In this document: positions 1 through 12,010 of the stretch, one piece after another | Layout of the letters: every line of letters begins with the position of its first letter | How positions within the stretch are numbered: position 1 is the first letter of the stretch | NCBI GenBank assembly: GCA_034766995.1 | Contig: CM068318.1 | Span: 1,004,501 to 1,068,500 of the forward strand | Source: Acanthacorydalis orientalis | Lineage: Eukaryota; Arthropoda; Insecta; Megaloptera; Corydalidae | Direction of reading: 5' to 3' | Length of the DNA stretch: 64,000 nucleotides | Made by a program: the position numbers and the translations under genes | Notes under the pieces: model-generated | What the model was told of the DNA's origin: nothing | The model's input: only the letters and a program-made list of their open reading frames with translations | The model's database searches: none

Positions 1-2185
1 AAATATTACTATTATGCTCTTTCGACACTTCCAATGATAACTAATATTTTATCATGTAAATTCGTATGATCGCTGTTAATCATCCACGATAAGACTGAAA
101 GAACATAACGTATAATCGAGCAGCATATGCATCTGACACTTTATTGTAATAATTGGAAAGTATTTCATCATCCATTTTCACCTATATGAAAATACCGGAT
201 TGCTTACGGGATGACCCAATATATATAATAAACATAAATGTGTTTAATTTCAATTATTTCGAATGATTCTACTTGAATTTCGCTGCAGTGTATTCGAAAC
301 AAAGAACGTGAATGAAAATGTGTGAATGCAGTATTTGGTGGGCTTTAAAAATGTTCAAAATAAAGTAGTTAGATGCGTTTTCGTTGTTCCAGAGGGCGCG
401 TTCTGTTCGAAAGTCTGACGAGAGCGTGTATCCATTGATAAAGCGTAACGATATTCGCAATAAAATATATCCATAAAAGCATCCCGGCATAAATTTATTT
501 GCTATACAGGTATTAATTTTAATTTGATGTGTGTATAGTATTTATGCTGGCGCTAAAATGAGTGCACAGCGGCAAGAAGGTGGATGGATAGAGGGCGCGC
601 ATAAACCTTGATACATTATACATGCAAAACTTTCGGGCCGCCGGTACGGGGGCCGCGGTGGCGGATGATATAGACCAGTGAAAACGGTTCATCACATTTA
701 ATTTATTTGATCCACTGTGCTCCGGATTTTGCGAAACTTAATTTTATTTATTACGGCTTCGAAACCAAAAGGTTTCACGGTCGTCCTAATTGAAAATTTC
801 ATTGAGTTTTTTACGGTACTCTGTTAAATTAAAAATTTTATTCCTCTAGGTAGAATAAGTACTGGTCTCGTGCGAAGCCAGTGTCGGCAATGAACGCGCG
901 ATATTTTTGTAAATTTAGTTTGTTTTAATGAACAGCTTGGAAATTGTTAATTTCGTTGCGGTTCTTTTTCAGATGTTTAAATACGATAATATTTTCGAAT
1001 CTGGAACGTGCGCGCGGCGGTGGCGGCGGCGTCGAACGGCGAACGTACCGAGAGAGTTACGGTTATTATCCGGTTATTGAAACGCGTTCTCAACTACACA
1101 AACAGACGTAGTAGTACTCGGACGACGAGTGTTTTGCGGAACTTTTCTCCGGTCCGTTCTATTCTCCCCGGCACCCCGTCGTCGCCACCCCCCCCACACA
1201 CGATCGTTCGTTACATTCGACCACTCGTGAGCAGTTTTTAATTTAAAATCGACGAGTATAAAGTCTTGTGCACGTTTCGATAATTTATTTAATAATTCCG
1301 AACGGATGCCAAACGACCGCAAACAGATTCCATAATTTGATTTTATTAGTTTTCCTAACTGGAAAAATCAAGACAACTCGAACATCAAACAAATAAATTG
1401 TCTCGGGCATAAAGAGAAAATCGGTAGGGGAGACTTTCTTCACTAATCAATTCCTGTACACATTATTGAAAAAAAAACAATCGTCTGTATGTTCCAGTTA
1501 TTAATTTTTTAATTATAAAATTGTCACTATTTGCATTACATTCAATTTAGCAGTTTAATTTTTAAAGAATTCTCAGAAATTTACAAATCCGTGCTTCAGA
1601 GGTAACTCTAAAAGAGATCGAAGGTGTTGTCGGTAACTATTTTATTTTGATATAAATATATATTGATTAAACGAATTTAACAGAACGAACGAGTACTGGG
1701 TTATATTCTAATTGCATCCACTTGTATCTGCGGAATTAAATCCGTTCCATGGTCAATTTTTGTGAAATATTTGAAATTAAATCAACAGGAGTGTATGTTT
1801 TCTTATCAAACCGCAAACAAGATTCGTATGCAGATACTTTCGTTCGAATATATTCAACGTTACACTGTAATTAAATTTGGAAGGAGCTCGAAGCAAATAG
1901 CCAGTGTTTGATTGTTTTTGTGTCTTTAGTACGTAGGAAATACAAATCAAATAAAAACGTCGGTAATATGTACGTACACTGTTTTATTCCTGTGTGTATA
2001 TGTGTTTGTTTTTTTCCGTCTAATTATATATTTTATTAAACTGAATGTTGTGAACGACGATACGGCACGGTCATAAAGTTAATGAATAATTTCTCGTCTC
2101 GTCCGTAAACAAAAATGGAAATAATTCGAAGCGGTTCGAAACGGAGCTATAATTTTTCAACGCTACAAAAGACACAACAAATAAA
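1..2185. other. Gene-free AT-rich stretch with two CpG-rich patches
   Basis: No open frame here looks like a recognisable protein. The background is AT-rich with long A/T runs. Two patches stand out: about 585-680, which is rich in CCG/CGG (GGGCCGCCGGTACGGGGG is within it), and about 1000-1250, which is dense in CG dinucleotides and ends in a C-run. The open frame at 1008-1241 begins at GTG, not ATG, and overlaps an equally long frame on the other strand, so I do not call it. Such patches in an AT-rich insect genome could be a 5' UTR, promoter or conserved regulatory sequence, but nothing here proves this. Confidence 0.55.
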
Positions 2186-2198
2186 TAGTTATATGTAT

Positions 2199-2222
2199 AC
2201 ACACACACACACACACACACAC
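2199..2222. repeat. (AC)n microsatellite
   Basis: Twelve or so AC dinucleotides in a row, preceded by a short ATGTAT stretch. Confidence 0.95.
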
Positions 2223-2223
2223 A

Positions 2224-3020
2224 TAAAATAGTTAGATATTAGAGTTACAATCGAGTCGTAGTTTCAGTACAGACAAGTGGAAAACCGGATCTAGCCATAA
2301 ATCAGACAGCAATTTATCACCAAGTTGCGTTTTACGAATAGTCGATTCCCGGAAACCACTTAGGGAAATGTGTATGCATACCGCTACCATCGTTTAATTT
2401 TATTTATGTTGTTTGATTATAGGTTTAACTGAGTGCGTACTTATACGATGAAGATTCGAACATATATTATAGGTATAAAATTGGATTTGTCTATTTAATA
2501 AATGTGTTTTCGTACTGTAACGATTTATTATCTTTTAGTGGCTTTAATTATTTGTTGATAGAATCAGTTGCGTATTCGGATTTTGGCAGTGCACGCCAAG
2601 GGCCCGGGTATACTTTACAGATATGGCACGGAAAACAAATATCTGTATCGGGTTACGGCGCGACGAGTTTGTTTGAAATTTTCAATAAGCGCGAGCGGCT
2701 GCAACGTCGCAGTTTTTTCTCTCTCTCCACTCCCCTGCACACGCACGCATCTATTGATGAAGGCTCCTCCTTGCAAACATATAAAAGATCGAGATATAAT
2801 ATTTGTATTGCGAAAACGTTTCCTTTTTCATTTTATCCACACGTTGTTCCTGTCCGATCCAATCATCTAAATATAACAAACAGGATTTCGCCGACCGGAA
2901 ACTTGTATTTATTGAAATTTCTTGAACGATTTAATTTCATAAAAATCGACGTCTATCCTTTTTCTCACGGAATAAATAAAAAAACACTTTTCATTACATG
3001 AATATTCTTGTGCATTTGTA
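2224..3020. other. Unique stretch with a 165-codon open frame of doubtful status
   Basis: A plus-strand frame runs from a GTG at 2504 to a stop at 2999-3001, and a second frame overlaps it from 2568. The part at about 2580-2720 is relatively GC-rich, the rest AT-rich. The protein matches no family I recognise, has no clear domain, signal peptide or repeat, and lacks an ATG at the upstream end. A partial exon around 2590-2720 cannot be excluded, but a chance frame is the simpler reading. Confidence 0.3.
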
Positions 3021-3022
3021 AC

Positions 3023-3623
3023 TATTAGATGTTAAAATTAATTCCGTCCCTTAACATTGAATCAATCATAACTCTATTTTAAATTGAAATATTTTCTCGA
3101 CTTTTTAGGACATTGAAGTGCCAACCTTAACATTTAAAAACACTACATATCTTGTCCAATCAATGTACACACCTCACGAAACAGTAGAGGACGCGCTAGG
3201 TCTTTTCGCAATCCAGATGACAAAAAAATCCTCCCGAAGCCGTGCGAACTATTTGTTCAGTTCTGGAAGGTAGTGTTGCAAAGCACAAAATATGCAAAAA
3301 ACAGTGTTACAGATTTTGGAGTGATGATTTTAATCTTTCCGATCGAGAACGTTATGGACAACCGAAAAAACTGAAGACACTGTGACATAAATTGACTAAT
3401 TCCATTTTAAAAAAGTGGAAGAGTTCCAAAAATGCACTGACGGCTTCATCGACTCGAGGCTACTATATTTTTTCAACAAGGGATTCGTCAGTTACTCGAC
3501 AGATGGAACAAAATTATACAAAATAATGAAGCATATTTCGAGAATTGAAATGTATTCCATTTTTTCCAAATAAACATTTATTTTCTATAAAAAAGGCACC
3601 GAATGTATTCGCACATTTAATAA
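3023..3623 (+). mobile_element. Internally deleted mariner-like element (family M1, copy 1)
   Basis: A roughly 600-bp DNA transposon remnant. The left end (tattagatgttaaaattaat) and the right end, read in reverse complement (attaaatgtgcgaatacatt then CGGTGCC), are degenerate terminal inverted repeats of the family seen seven or more times in this window. Inside, plus-strand frames give pieces of a mariner transposase. Near 3286-3385 is a helix-turn-helix-to-linker block reading CYRFWSDDFNLSDRERYGQP, as in the RFxSGDFxLxDxxRSGxP motif of mariners. Near 3440-3560 is the C-terminal block (FFxKGFVSYxTDG-like, where mariners have FFxxGIxxLPxRW). The catalytic core between them is missing. It is non-functional and would have needed a transposase supplied in trans to move. 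Confidence 0.85.
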
Positions 3624-4897
3624 TTATATGATAATCTCATTTATATCCAAAAATATATTCGATTGACTAAAGAAGATTAATTCTGAATATTGCGATGAAT
3701 TGAATCACATTTTATGAACGAAGCAATACATTAAAATCGATTATTTGTCACATAGTTAATCAATCACTCGCATATTCTATTACATAAATAAACGTTACAA
3801 ATTTGATTTTGTAGTTTTTTTTTGATCTGCGATCGAATAAAACTCTACCCAAATAATATAGCCGTCGTTTAATTGCATCGATACTTAATTAGTGAATAAA
3901 CCATACATGTTCGAATGATTTATTATCGTTTCTATTTATTACAATGATAATTATCGAAAGTAATTTAAAACAACTGTTTTTAATCTCATTAAAAATATTT
4001 GTTTGTTAAGTAGTGACATAGTTTCATTTCAGTACCACAATTTAATTTTACGATCCATCATTCGAACTAATTAATTACGGTAATAACTGAATCACGTGCT
4101 TTTTATTACATTTTAACCGGAATTTTATATAATATTTCAATGTTTCTTCGGTTGAAATATTGAAATAGCTAAATGGAATTGGTTTGTGCTAGAGAAATGT
4201 TTAAAAAAGTAAAAGAAAACATTGAAGTGTTGTGTTTAAGTAAAATAAGGAAAATTTATTTTTAGAAATAGTAAATGATGATTCGAATCATTTCATTAGT
4301 TTACTGATAGATTATTTAGAAACGCGATTAAATATTTCGAAATTGTCAGCAGAGTAAGTTTATTCCATTTTTTCATTATAATTATATTACTGGATATGAA
4401 ATTACAATTACAATGTTTTGATAAATGTTTAATTCGTATCATGTCGATTGAGAATATATTGAGGATCAGTAATCGATTGTATATTGAACTTGCATTGATA
4501 GTGAGTTCGTTTTTTTTTGACATCGTCGACCAGCGGTACCAAAACCACATTAGTTCCGGAACGTGCATTGATTATGTGTGCGTGTGTGTGTGTCGGGAAT
4601 TTAAAAATCGATACGCGTCCCGAACGGACGTTATTATTGTAAGCTTAAAATTTAATATAAAAATGTTATCTGTATAAATTACAACTGTGTCATTACAAAT
4701 TGAAATTTTAAAATGAACGCGAAGCTAGATAATTACAAAATAATGCCTAATACATTTAGATTACTGCATTTGCGCTATCTGCGCATCCGATGATTATGCT
4801 CTTTGATACGGTGGAAAAAAATGTTCGTGTGTGCGTCCGGGTCGGATCCTGCACCCCCGACGGTGTACAGAGAGAGCATCAAATAATGACGATCTCC
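3624..4897. other. Gene-free AT-rich stretch
   Basis: No supported gene. It contains a short (GT)n run near 4577-4593. Two overlapping frames on opposite strands at 4296-4677 are AT-rich and unlike known proteins. From about 4800 the GC content rises, leading into the CTCG/CG repeat. Confidence 0.55.
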
Positions 4898-4922
4898 CGC
4901 TCGCTCGCTCGCGCGCGCGCAC
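4898..4922. repeat. (CTCG)n/(CG)n short repeat in a GC-rich patch
   Basis: A run of CTCG units passes directly into alternating CG. It lies in a GC-rich patch from about 4830 to 4960 that also has an AGAGAG run. Alternating CG is an unusual sequence for this AT-rich window and can adopt Z-DNA. The patch might be regulatory; no gene is visible on either side. Confidence 0.8.
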
Positions 4923-5727
4923 GTCCGTTCGTCTCTTCCTGCTGCCACCATCTAGGATGCAGTTGAGTTTTCACACAAATCGGATTAAAATGAAATCCGC
5001 ATAATAAGAGATTACGTTATTTTTATGCATAGCATTTCCGTGCAATATTTTATTTTGTTTTATGGATTAAATAAACAATTAGTTTGCGTACCACCGGCGA
5101 TCATATAAATTTACATAATTGTTGTTTATCTGTGCACTCCGAATGCACATTCACCGCACGATACTTTTTAACTTGTGACGCGTCCGCGCACGATAACCTT
5201 TTTCAATTTTTATGACCGATATTAATTACGTTTCGAAACAAATTCACAGTAATTATGAGCCGGGATAAATTTTTGCATGTGCAGCATTTGTTGGATGGCG
5301 AATGTACATCCGCACTTATGTTTTTTTTTTTCAAAAAAAAAAAAAATAATACGCAACAGTATGATAATTTTTCATGGTCTGTTCATATAATTAATCATGT
5401 TTATTAAATTCAGACTTTGTTAATCCGCTTATCAATTATACATTTGCCAGTTTGTCAGTAATAAATTAAATGGTTTTAAATGAAACGATTTTCAAACATA
5501 TAAAATAAATTATAATTTGTATCGCATATTGAATTCTTGAAAAGTACACGCGGCCATTTCTGCGAAACGATTTATTTAATTGCTTTTTTTAAAACCATGA
5601 TTCAAGCAAAACATAGATATTCAATGAGCGACGTGATTTGTTTTTAAAAAGTAAATTTATAAGCAAATATCGGATAGTTATCATTGCTTTTAGAGAAAAG
5701 TTATTGTTACATCTCCGAGTGTAATAT
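4923..5727. other. Gene-free AT-rich stretch with a T11-C-A14 near-palindrome
   Basis: No gene seen. At 5321-5346 eleven T, one C and fourteen A form a nearly perfect self-complementary tract, one of a set described in the findings. Confidence 0.55.
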
Positions 5728-5762
5728 TATTAGATGTACGAATTAATTCGGTGCCTTTTTTA
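5728..5762. mobile_element. Lone terminal repeat of mariner family M1
   Basis: The sequence tattagatgtacgaattaa continues into TTCGGTGCCTTTTTT. It is one of the best-preserved copies of the M1 end, but no transposase-derived sequence or second end follows within several hundred bases. It is either a scar of an element mostly lost by deletion or a very short internal-deletion product. Confidence 0.7.
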
Positions 5763-6875
5763 ACAGTTAAGTAGCAATAAAGACGATAACTGATGATCTA
5801 CTAAACGTTTTTGATTGGACAAAGTTTTTGTGATTTACGGACTGAAAAAACAATATTTTTGTGAAAATAAAAAGCGTCGCAAGAGAGAAAACTAGCAACG
5901 ATCAATTCCCGAATTGTTCTCTCATAGAAACCGACAATTGTTATGATTTGATTGAATTAATTAAATCTCATTTTCGAAGAACTGATTATTAAAATTCAAA
6001 CTGAAACCGTCTCCCGGAATACGAAAACAGACGAGACGAGAGAGGAGAAAAAAACAGTTCTAAAAAAAGAACGCGTTTCTAATACAATTACATTGTATTT
6101 ACGGAAATAAAGATACATTATTTTTTTCATTTATTCTTTTCTGTTGTCTCGTAGCTCTTCGGAACGCATAATTAATTCATAAACGAAAGTGTTTTTCAGT
6201 AAAACTGTTACAAACAAAACATTTTATCACCTTCATCATATATTTAAGAAACGATAAAAAACGCAAGTTTCGTATAATAGTTATTAAGTATAATGGTGCT
6301 TTCAAGATTTTTTTTAATGTACGAACTGTGTGCGTGCCTCTCTTAAATTATTGCCCTTTCGGGGAGCTGTTTTTAATAAGAAATGCGCATTTAATTTTCA
6401 CAAGGATTTACTACGTCTCACATGTTCGGAACAATTTGTATTTTAGTATTTAAACGAGAACATAGATACAAACGTAAAAAAATATAGAGTTGAAAAGGTC
6501 GGTTGTAAAGAGTACGGATAGAACGAGTTCGTGGATATGTTGAGGAGATACTGTTTGTACAAATTTCATTTCACACATACTATCATATAAATGTTTCACT
6601 TTTAAAATGATTCTACGAATATAACGAATATATTTTATTCTCTCCAAGAATTCAGTGTTTCCTTTAATTTGTAATGAGTTTATTTTCAGAAACGAATTCT
6701 ATCTTAATCACAAAAACCTCAAAAACGTTTTTGTGCAAAACTAATCAATGAATAATTATTGTAAAATACAATTTCAGTTCAAAGATAATTCTCATTTTTT
6801 TTCAAAATTCTTTGCAGATGAGATCCGTGTTAGTTAGAAAATCTCTGAGATAAAAATTCATGAAATGTGGCTTAT
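5763..6875. other. Gene-free AT-rich stretch
   Basis: No supported gene, RNA or repeat longer than homopolymer tracts. A 65-codon minus-strand frame at 6450-6647 has no recognisable features. Confidence 0.5.
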
Positions 6876-7137
6876 TCGCTTTCACTAATCAAATTTTCAC
6901 TCGCCTCCCAAACCCGGAAAAGAGTTCTAATCCAGAATGATCAATAATTGATTGTTTTTGATTACTGTTTATTCGCAGTTTCATCATCCTTGACCCTCTG
7001 TCTTTTCTAAAACGTGCATAATCAACAATCAAAATTGATCAATAGTTAATAATTGAACAATTTGATCAGAAAAATGGGAGGAATAGAAAATTCATTTTTA
7101 AAAAAATGAATTCGGTCAGGTTTCCAAAACTGTATTA
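6876..7137. mobile_element. Foldback MITE, family R (copy)
   Basis: A copy of the short interspersed family described fully at 14239-14484. The core gatcaataattgattgtttt at about 6940-6960 is repeated in inverted form at about 7020-7060 (caatcaaaattgatcaatag), giving an internal foldback. The right side ends in an aaaatgaattc...aaaactgtatta terminus resembling the family end. No coding capacity. Confidence 0.6.
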
Positions 7138-7530
7138 ATACAAAAACCAATAATATATTTATTGATCGAAGATACTCTTACAAATAAATACTTTTACAAA
7201 TCAATTCCTTTTTCACTCCACAACTCAACCACATTTTTTTTAATTAATATTATGTATATTTGATATGACTGGATTGTCTAAGACTTGTAATGAAAAATAC
7301 TAGGCATCAGTTTTAGTTACAGTCAAGCTAAAAACAAATATTTTTTTATTATTAAATATTTCTGGATAGGTAAAGGGGATTAACTTGGGCACTACTGACC
7401 TTAGTTGTCGATACGCCCTTAAATCTCAATCGACTATAGAAGAGATTAGAAAAATTTACAAGACTCCATTAGCTGATCAATAATAAAGAAAATATATGAA
7501 AAAATAACTGAATTTTTAAAAAAAGCTTAT
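7138..7530. other. AT-rich stretch with a dispersed repeat block at 7388-7440
   Basis: The block around tacgcccttaaatctcaat at about 7412-7430 recurs near 29018-29036 as cacgcccttaaatttcaaa, with flanking similarity over about 50 bp. The rest is AT-rich and gene-free. Confidence 0.5.
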
Positions 7531-7610
7531 TTTGCATAACTTTTCTCCATTTGTTGGTTAACTGACGGATCCCTTGTCAAAAATTGATGGTGGGGTTGAG
7601 TCGATGCGAA
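7531..7610 (-). mobile_element. Fragment of mariner family M1 transposase C-terminus
   Basis: Read on the minus strand, the stretch containing gacggatcccttgtcaaaaa on the plus strand matches the 3' coding part of the M1 copies, where the same place reads like gacgaatcccttgtcgaaaa. It spans the tcgatg...ttttcgac...gggattcgtcagttac...cgaag part. Only about 80 bp is recognisable and no terminal repeat is seen next to it. Confidence 0.6.
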
Positions 7611-7684
7611 AACCATAATATAATTTAAACAACGTTTTTTGTTATAAAAAAATACTTTTAAACATTAAACATTACACAGTTCTA

Positions 7685-7702
7685 TTTTTTTTAAAAAAAA
7701 AA
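7685..7702. repeat. T8A10 palindromic tract
   Basis: Eight T directly followed by ten A. It is self-complementary and one of a recurrent class in the window. Confidence 0.9.
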
Positions 7703-8714
7703 CTGATCGACGTACACAGACGGCTTTCACGAAAACAGCACTGTAAAAACATGAGATACGTAATTATGTATATTTTTCGTAATTAAATGTATCATCATTC
7801 GCGGCATAATATCTTGATAAATTATTTTTATGTTAATTGTATAATTAATTATTCATTTGTACACGGTATCGATTCACGGCCGTATCAATGAAATACAGCC
7901 GAGTCACTAATTCGAATTGTTCAGCTAGAAACAATAAAATAATAATAATAATACATTTTTCAAGGTAAACATTTTAAAATTTATACCGAAGTTTATTGCT
8001 TTTATATAAATAAGAGTCGTGCCTGAAATAATACCTTATTAAAAACAATGGAATTTTATTTCGACATCCGTCGCCGTCCGGCTTTTAACTATGAGCATTA
8101 AAAACGTCCACGTTTATTATACAAAGATTTATTGCGACTATAAAATTATAAAAAAATCTATACGTCGAAATTAACTTTGCGATCCTTATCGTGTACGACC
8201 TTTTTGATCCATAGATAAATGGAATGATATATTTAAACGTTTCCCCTGTTTTGCTATTCCAGTACAGTAATAAGGGATTCCGTTACACACATATGTAGAA
8301 ACGGGAGCGCATAAGGTAAGCCAATATTATATACGGGGTAGCATATAGCACGCATATGAATGTAGTCGGTAAAATGTGTAAATTTTAATGTCACGCATAT
8401 ATATATGTGTGTGACATTGTGTAAATAAGCTGTACGCCGTTCACATTAGGGGTGTTAATCGTTCGAAATAGGACGCACGAATGTCTGTATGTAAATTTTA
8501 TAGATGTGACAATCGTCTAAAATGGTTGACACTGTTAGCTTAATTGTCTGCAGAAATGTTTACTTATTTCACACGACGGAACGAATAGTTTTATTAATTA
8601 TGAGTTCGAATAAACGAACGAACCGTTTTCATTGACAATTGTGGAGGAATGTTGCGAACGAATGTTCGATTCGTGGTCCTGTAATTCAGTCTACAGTCTC
8701 ATTCTGTGATATAT
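7703..8714. other. Gene-free AT-rich stretch
   Basis: No gene recognised. It holds a short (ATA)n run near 7936-7952 and a short TA/TG run near 8395-8413. Confidence 0.55.
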
Positions 8715-9241
8715 TTATTAGCTCGAAAAATTAATTCTGTGTCATTGAATTGAATCGATCATAACTCTGTTTTAAATAAATATATTTTTTCGTCGTTCCA
8801 GGATTTTCAAGTGCTGAACTTAACGTTTAAAAACACTCAATATTTTAGACAAGCAGTTGACGCAACCTAACAAAACAATATTGAGCCCTATGGTGGCCTA
8901 AAAGCAACATATTAAGCACTGCGTACATTTCGGAATCCAGTTCAAAAAAATGGTGCTAAAGCCCTCAAGAAAGATTTATTCAGATTAAGGGGAACGTGTA
9001 ATGCATAAAACATGCAAAGTGCTAAAATAATAGAAGAGATCCGAAAATGAATTACCGACTTCATCGACTCAAAGCCACTATTTTTTTTCGACAACGGGTT
9101 CGTTAGTTGCCCGACCGATGGGGCAAAGCTACATAAAATAACGGGAAATATTTTAAGGACTGGAATGTATTTCAATTTTCTGTAAATATTCATTTTCTAT
9201 AAAAAAAAAGATATTGAATAAATGTGTATACCTAATATATT
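8715..9241 (+). mobile_element. Internally deleted mariner-like element (family M1, copy 2)
   Basis: A roughly 527-bp element. The left end is ttattagctcgaaaaattaa followed by TTCTGTGTC. The right end in reverse complement begins aatatattaggtatacacat. The 5' part (8740-8960) matches the non-coding leader and first codons of other M1 copies, including a block like the mariner N-terminus near 8900-8960. The 3' part (9030-9160) matches the transposase C-terminus (minus the catalytic DDD core), where the FFxxGF and PTDGAKL-type residues can be read with frameshifts. Its 3' half is the first unit of a tandem duplication. Confidence 0.8.
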
Positions 9242-9424
9242 AAAAAAAGACGATTTAAACCTAGGCTTTCAATCAGGAATGTGTTTTTATTTTCCATTCG
9301 TGTTCGGGCGCCAAAACCCCAAATATTCATTCATTCAAAGTATATTTAAATAACAACTATGAAAAAGTCATAATAGTAAAACACAGCAAGAACTATCAAG
9401 AAATAAATACTGTTAAGAACTTGT
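8935..9424. repeat. Tandem duplication, unit 1 (about 490 bp)
   Basis: This unit contains the 3' half of mariner copy 2 and about 180 bp of its downstream flank. The flank landmarks ccaaatattcattcattcaa, a taataaaacac-like stretch and aatactgttaagaact recur in the same order in unit 2. The units have diverged considerably, so the duplication is old. Confidence 0.75.
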
Positions 9425-9906
9425 ATTTCAGTTGACAGAAATGCCGTCGAAGTCGCGAGAATGATTCGTTGTTCAGTTTTGGGGGAAGGTGTTGTGACAC
9501 ATAAAACATGCAAAAATTATTAAAACAGTGGAAGATGTCCTAAAATGAACTGACGACTTCGTAGACTCATCTATTACTCGACAGATGAAGCATAGGTATA
9601 CAAAATAATGGGGAATGTTATGATGATTGAAATGTAGTTCATTTTTCTGCAAACATTCGTTTTATAAAAAAGGCACAGAATTACTTTGCGAACCTAATAT
9701 ATTCACAAAATAGTTTTTAAGATGGGAAAAAATAGCTTGTTTCGACAATGAGGTTCGATGCTCGGGCTAAATTCTATTAACTCCAAATATCCATTCATTG
9801 GAAGTATAGTTAAATGATAAATATATATTTATAGTAATAATAAACTTCATAATAATTAAACATAGAAAAAAATCAAGAATTAAACACTGTTAAAGACATT
9901 TATTTT
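9425..9906. repeat. Tandem duplication, unit 2, with a partial M1 mariner (3' half)
   Basis: The second unit begins with cagttgacagaaatgccgtc, matching ccagttcaaaaaaatggtgc of unit 1. It includes an M1 3' end, with the terminus at about 9664-9703 (AAAAAAGGCACAGAATTA then aacctaatat). It finishes with ccaaatatccattcattgga and aaacactgttaaagac. The mariner here has no 5' end of its own, which is explained by duplication rather than by independent insertion. Confidence 0.75.
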
Positions 9907-10666
9907 TATACCACTGTGCAATATAATAACAGAATCGATTTTCAAGTAAAACGTTAACGAAATTGAAATAATGAATATGCAATTTTCTTAAAAAGAGAAC
10001 CATTCTGTGAAAAATCCTCTCACATGCATATGAATTCAATAAAAATATCATTATTTTTATTCTATAAAACGTTTTAGACTAATTACTAGTTTTTAATTAA
10101 TCTACGTTAATACAAAACCAAAAAAAAATGTCTACTCTTCTGGGAAAAACGTTCTGTAAAGAATATAAAACTTTTTCAGCTTGTGAAACATACAAAAAGA
10201 TTAAATAATTTATCCTTGAGTTGTGTAGGTTTTAATGTTTTTAGAACGAAGTATAAATATTTTTATAAAAAATGTCAATTCTATTAAATAAATATTATTA
10301 AAATATGTACAAATGTCTGGTTGTTATTTCAGATAATAGTAGTATTTTATATAGTCTGATAAAAATATTCTATTATCTGATTTGATTCTATTTAACATCG
10401 AGTTTGTTTATTTTTACTGCCGGTTTATTTAAATACACGACACGTCCTCTTATATATAAAATATTAAAATATATCTCAATGTTTAAATTCTTTTTACTGT
10501 TTATTGTATTTAGTCCAAGTTTCCATCTACCATACGGACTTACTGAAAGAATATTCCAACCTTGTCACAAGTCTATTATCGTGATTGTTAAAATTAATTA
10601 ATTGGGCTTAGAGTTGGTGCCTTATGCAGCCTGTTCGTCAGACTTGGCCCGTTCATACCTTGTATG

Positions 10667-10670
<4 letters not shown>
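9907..10670. other. Gene-free AT-rich stretch
   Basis: No supported gene. The 65-codon frame at 10404-10601 starts at ATG or near it but matches nothing I know. Confidence 0.5.

Positions 10671-10727
<57 letters not shown>
10671..10727. repeat. (TA)n microsatellite
   Basis: Uninterrupted TA dinucleotides, about 57 bp, followed by a short CATATATA tail. Confidence 0.97.
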
Positions 10728-10733
<6 letters not shown>

Positions 10734-11146
10734 TAGACAATATTATTTTTTTCATAAAACAGAAATTAATTGAAACGCTAGCTAATGTTTTGATGAAGTC
10801 GTGTTTAAAATTTTTAATAAATGTTGAGAAAAGCAATAAAAAGTTTATAACTGAACGAAAAATGTTCTTTTCTGTGTACTCCGTAAGAAAGTTCATTAAT
10901 TGAAAATTATTAATTCGCGCAGAATGATGTAAAACGTACAAATAATAACTCGTTGCATCAATTATCCTCATAACATTTATTATAAAATGTTCAACATATT
11001 TAATGAAACTTTCCGGATGATTAATTTAACTCTGAAAATATAGCGAGATAACAATTAGCTACCGTTTATGGCCTTTGAAATGAGACTTGGTTTCGAATAT
11101 GTACGTGTGCCTGTGCACAAATTTCAATGTGATTTTTATCTAGCCA

Positions 11147-11149
<3 letters not shown>
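10728..11149. other. Gene-free AT-rich stretch between TA arrays
   Basis: Frames reading through the TA arrays in this area give YIYIYI peptides and are not genes. Confidence 0.6.

Positions 11150-11217
<68 letters not shown>
11150..11217. repeat. (TA)n microsatellite
   Basis: About 68 bp of uninterrupted TA. Confidence 0.97.
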
Positions 11218-11219
<2 letters not shown>

Positions 11220-12010
11220 GTGCAATTAGTCTGAGAGCGTATAATCCGTGTAGTAGATTGTGCTGGAAAAAAAACATGAAATATTGCTTTTTGTATGCAC
11301 GATGCTTTGCTGGAATTGTATGTGTTCAAAGTAATTTTACGTACCGTTTAAAGATTATTTTACATGTTTGTGAGTGGTTAGTAAGTAGGAATGAATATTG
11401 TTTCCGTTTAAGTGAATAAATAACAGGTTTTTTTAATCACGAATTAACGTACTCAAAACATTTACCAATCTAATTTACACATAGTTTAACCTGAAAAGCT
11501 TTCAACTATATTCCAGCATGTCTTTGTCTTCCAATCTCAAATAAACTTACATTTTTTTACATAAATATACTCGTTTCTATGTAAAGATTATAATATTATA
11601 TATTTTTTTTAAAAAAAACACAAAGCATTTTAAAACATCCAGTTGCGATTTAATCGATTGTTGTATTTTCCAGTCACTACATTATGAAAGAAGAATATTC
11701 AAATTTAAAGTGTTAGTGCTTGATATTATTTCAATGCTTAGTTTACTGAACTAATTAATAATCGATCGGAAATTATTCAAGTAAATAATGTATAATTACC
11801 ATAACCAAACTAAAAGACAATCAATTGAACTCATCGTTTACTAAATTAATTAAAATATAAAAATGAAACAATGTAAGCTTTATTAGAAGAATGAATGATA
11901 TTTGAAAAGAAGGCAGAAGAATAAAATAGATTTTCTTGTAAAAGATATAAATTTTAAACAGTCATTTTTAACACTGTTTAAAATTGCTAGGGGTGGAATG
12001 TTTTGATAAT
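11218..12010. other. Gene-free AT-rich stretch with a T8A8 tract
   Basis: No gene. An exact T8A8 palindrome lies at 11603-11618. Confidence 0.55.

Noticed and set aside
1008..1322. Overlapping frames on both strands in a CpG-rich patch
   Set aside because: The plus frame starts at GTG; neither peptide is recognisable, and CG-rich DNA has few stops by composition.
2504..3001. 165-codon open frame, the longest in the window
   Set aside because: It starts at GTG, has no domain or similarity I recognise, and is AT-rich in its second half. Kept only as a note within the surrounding stretch.
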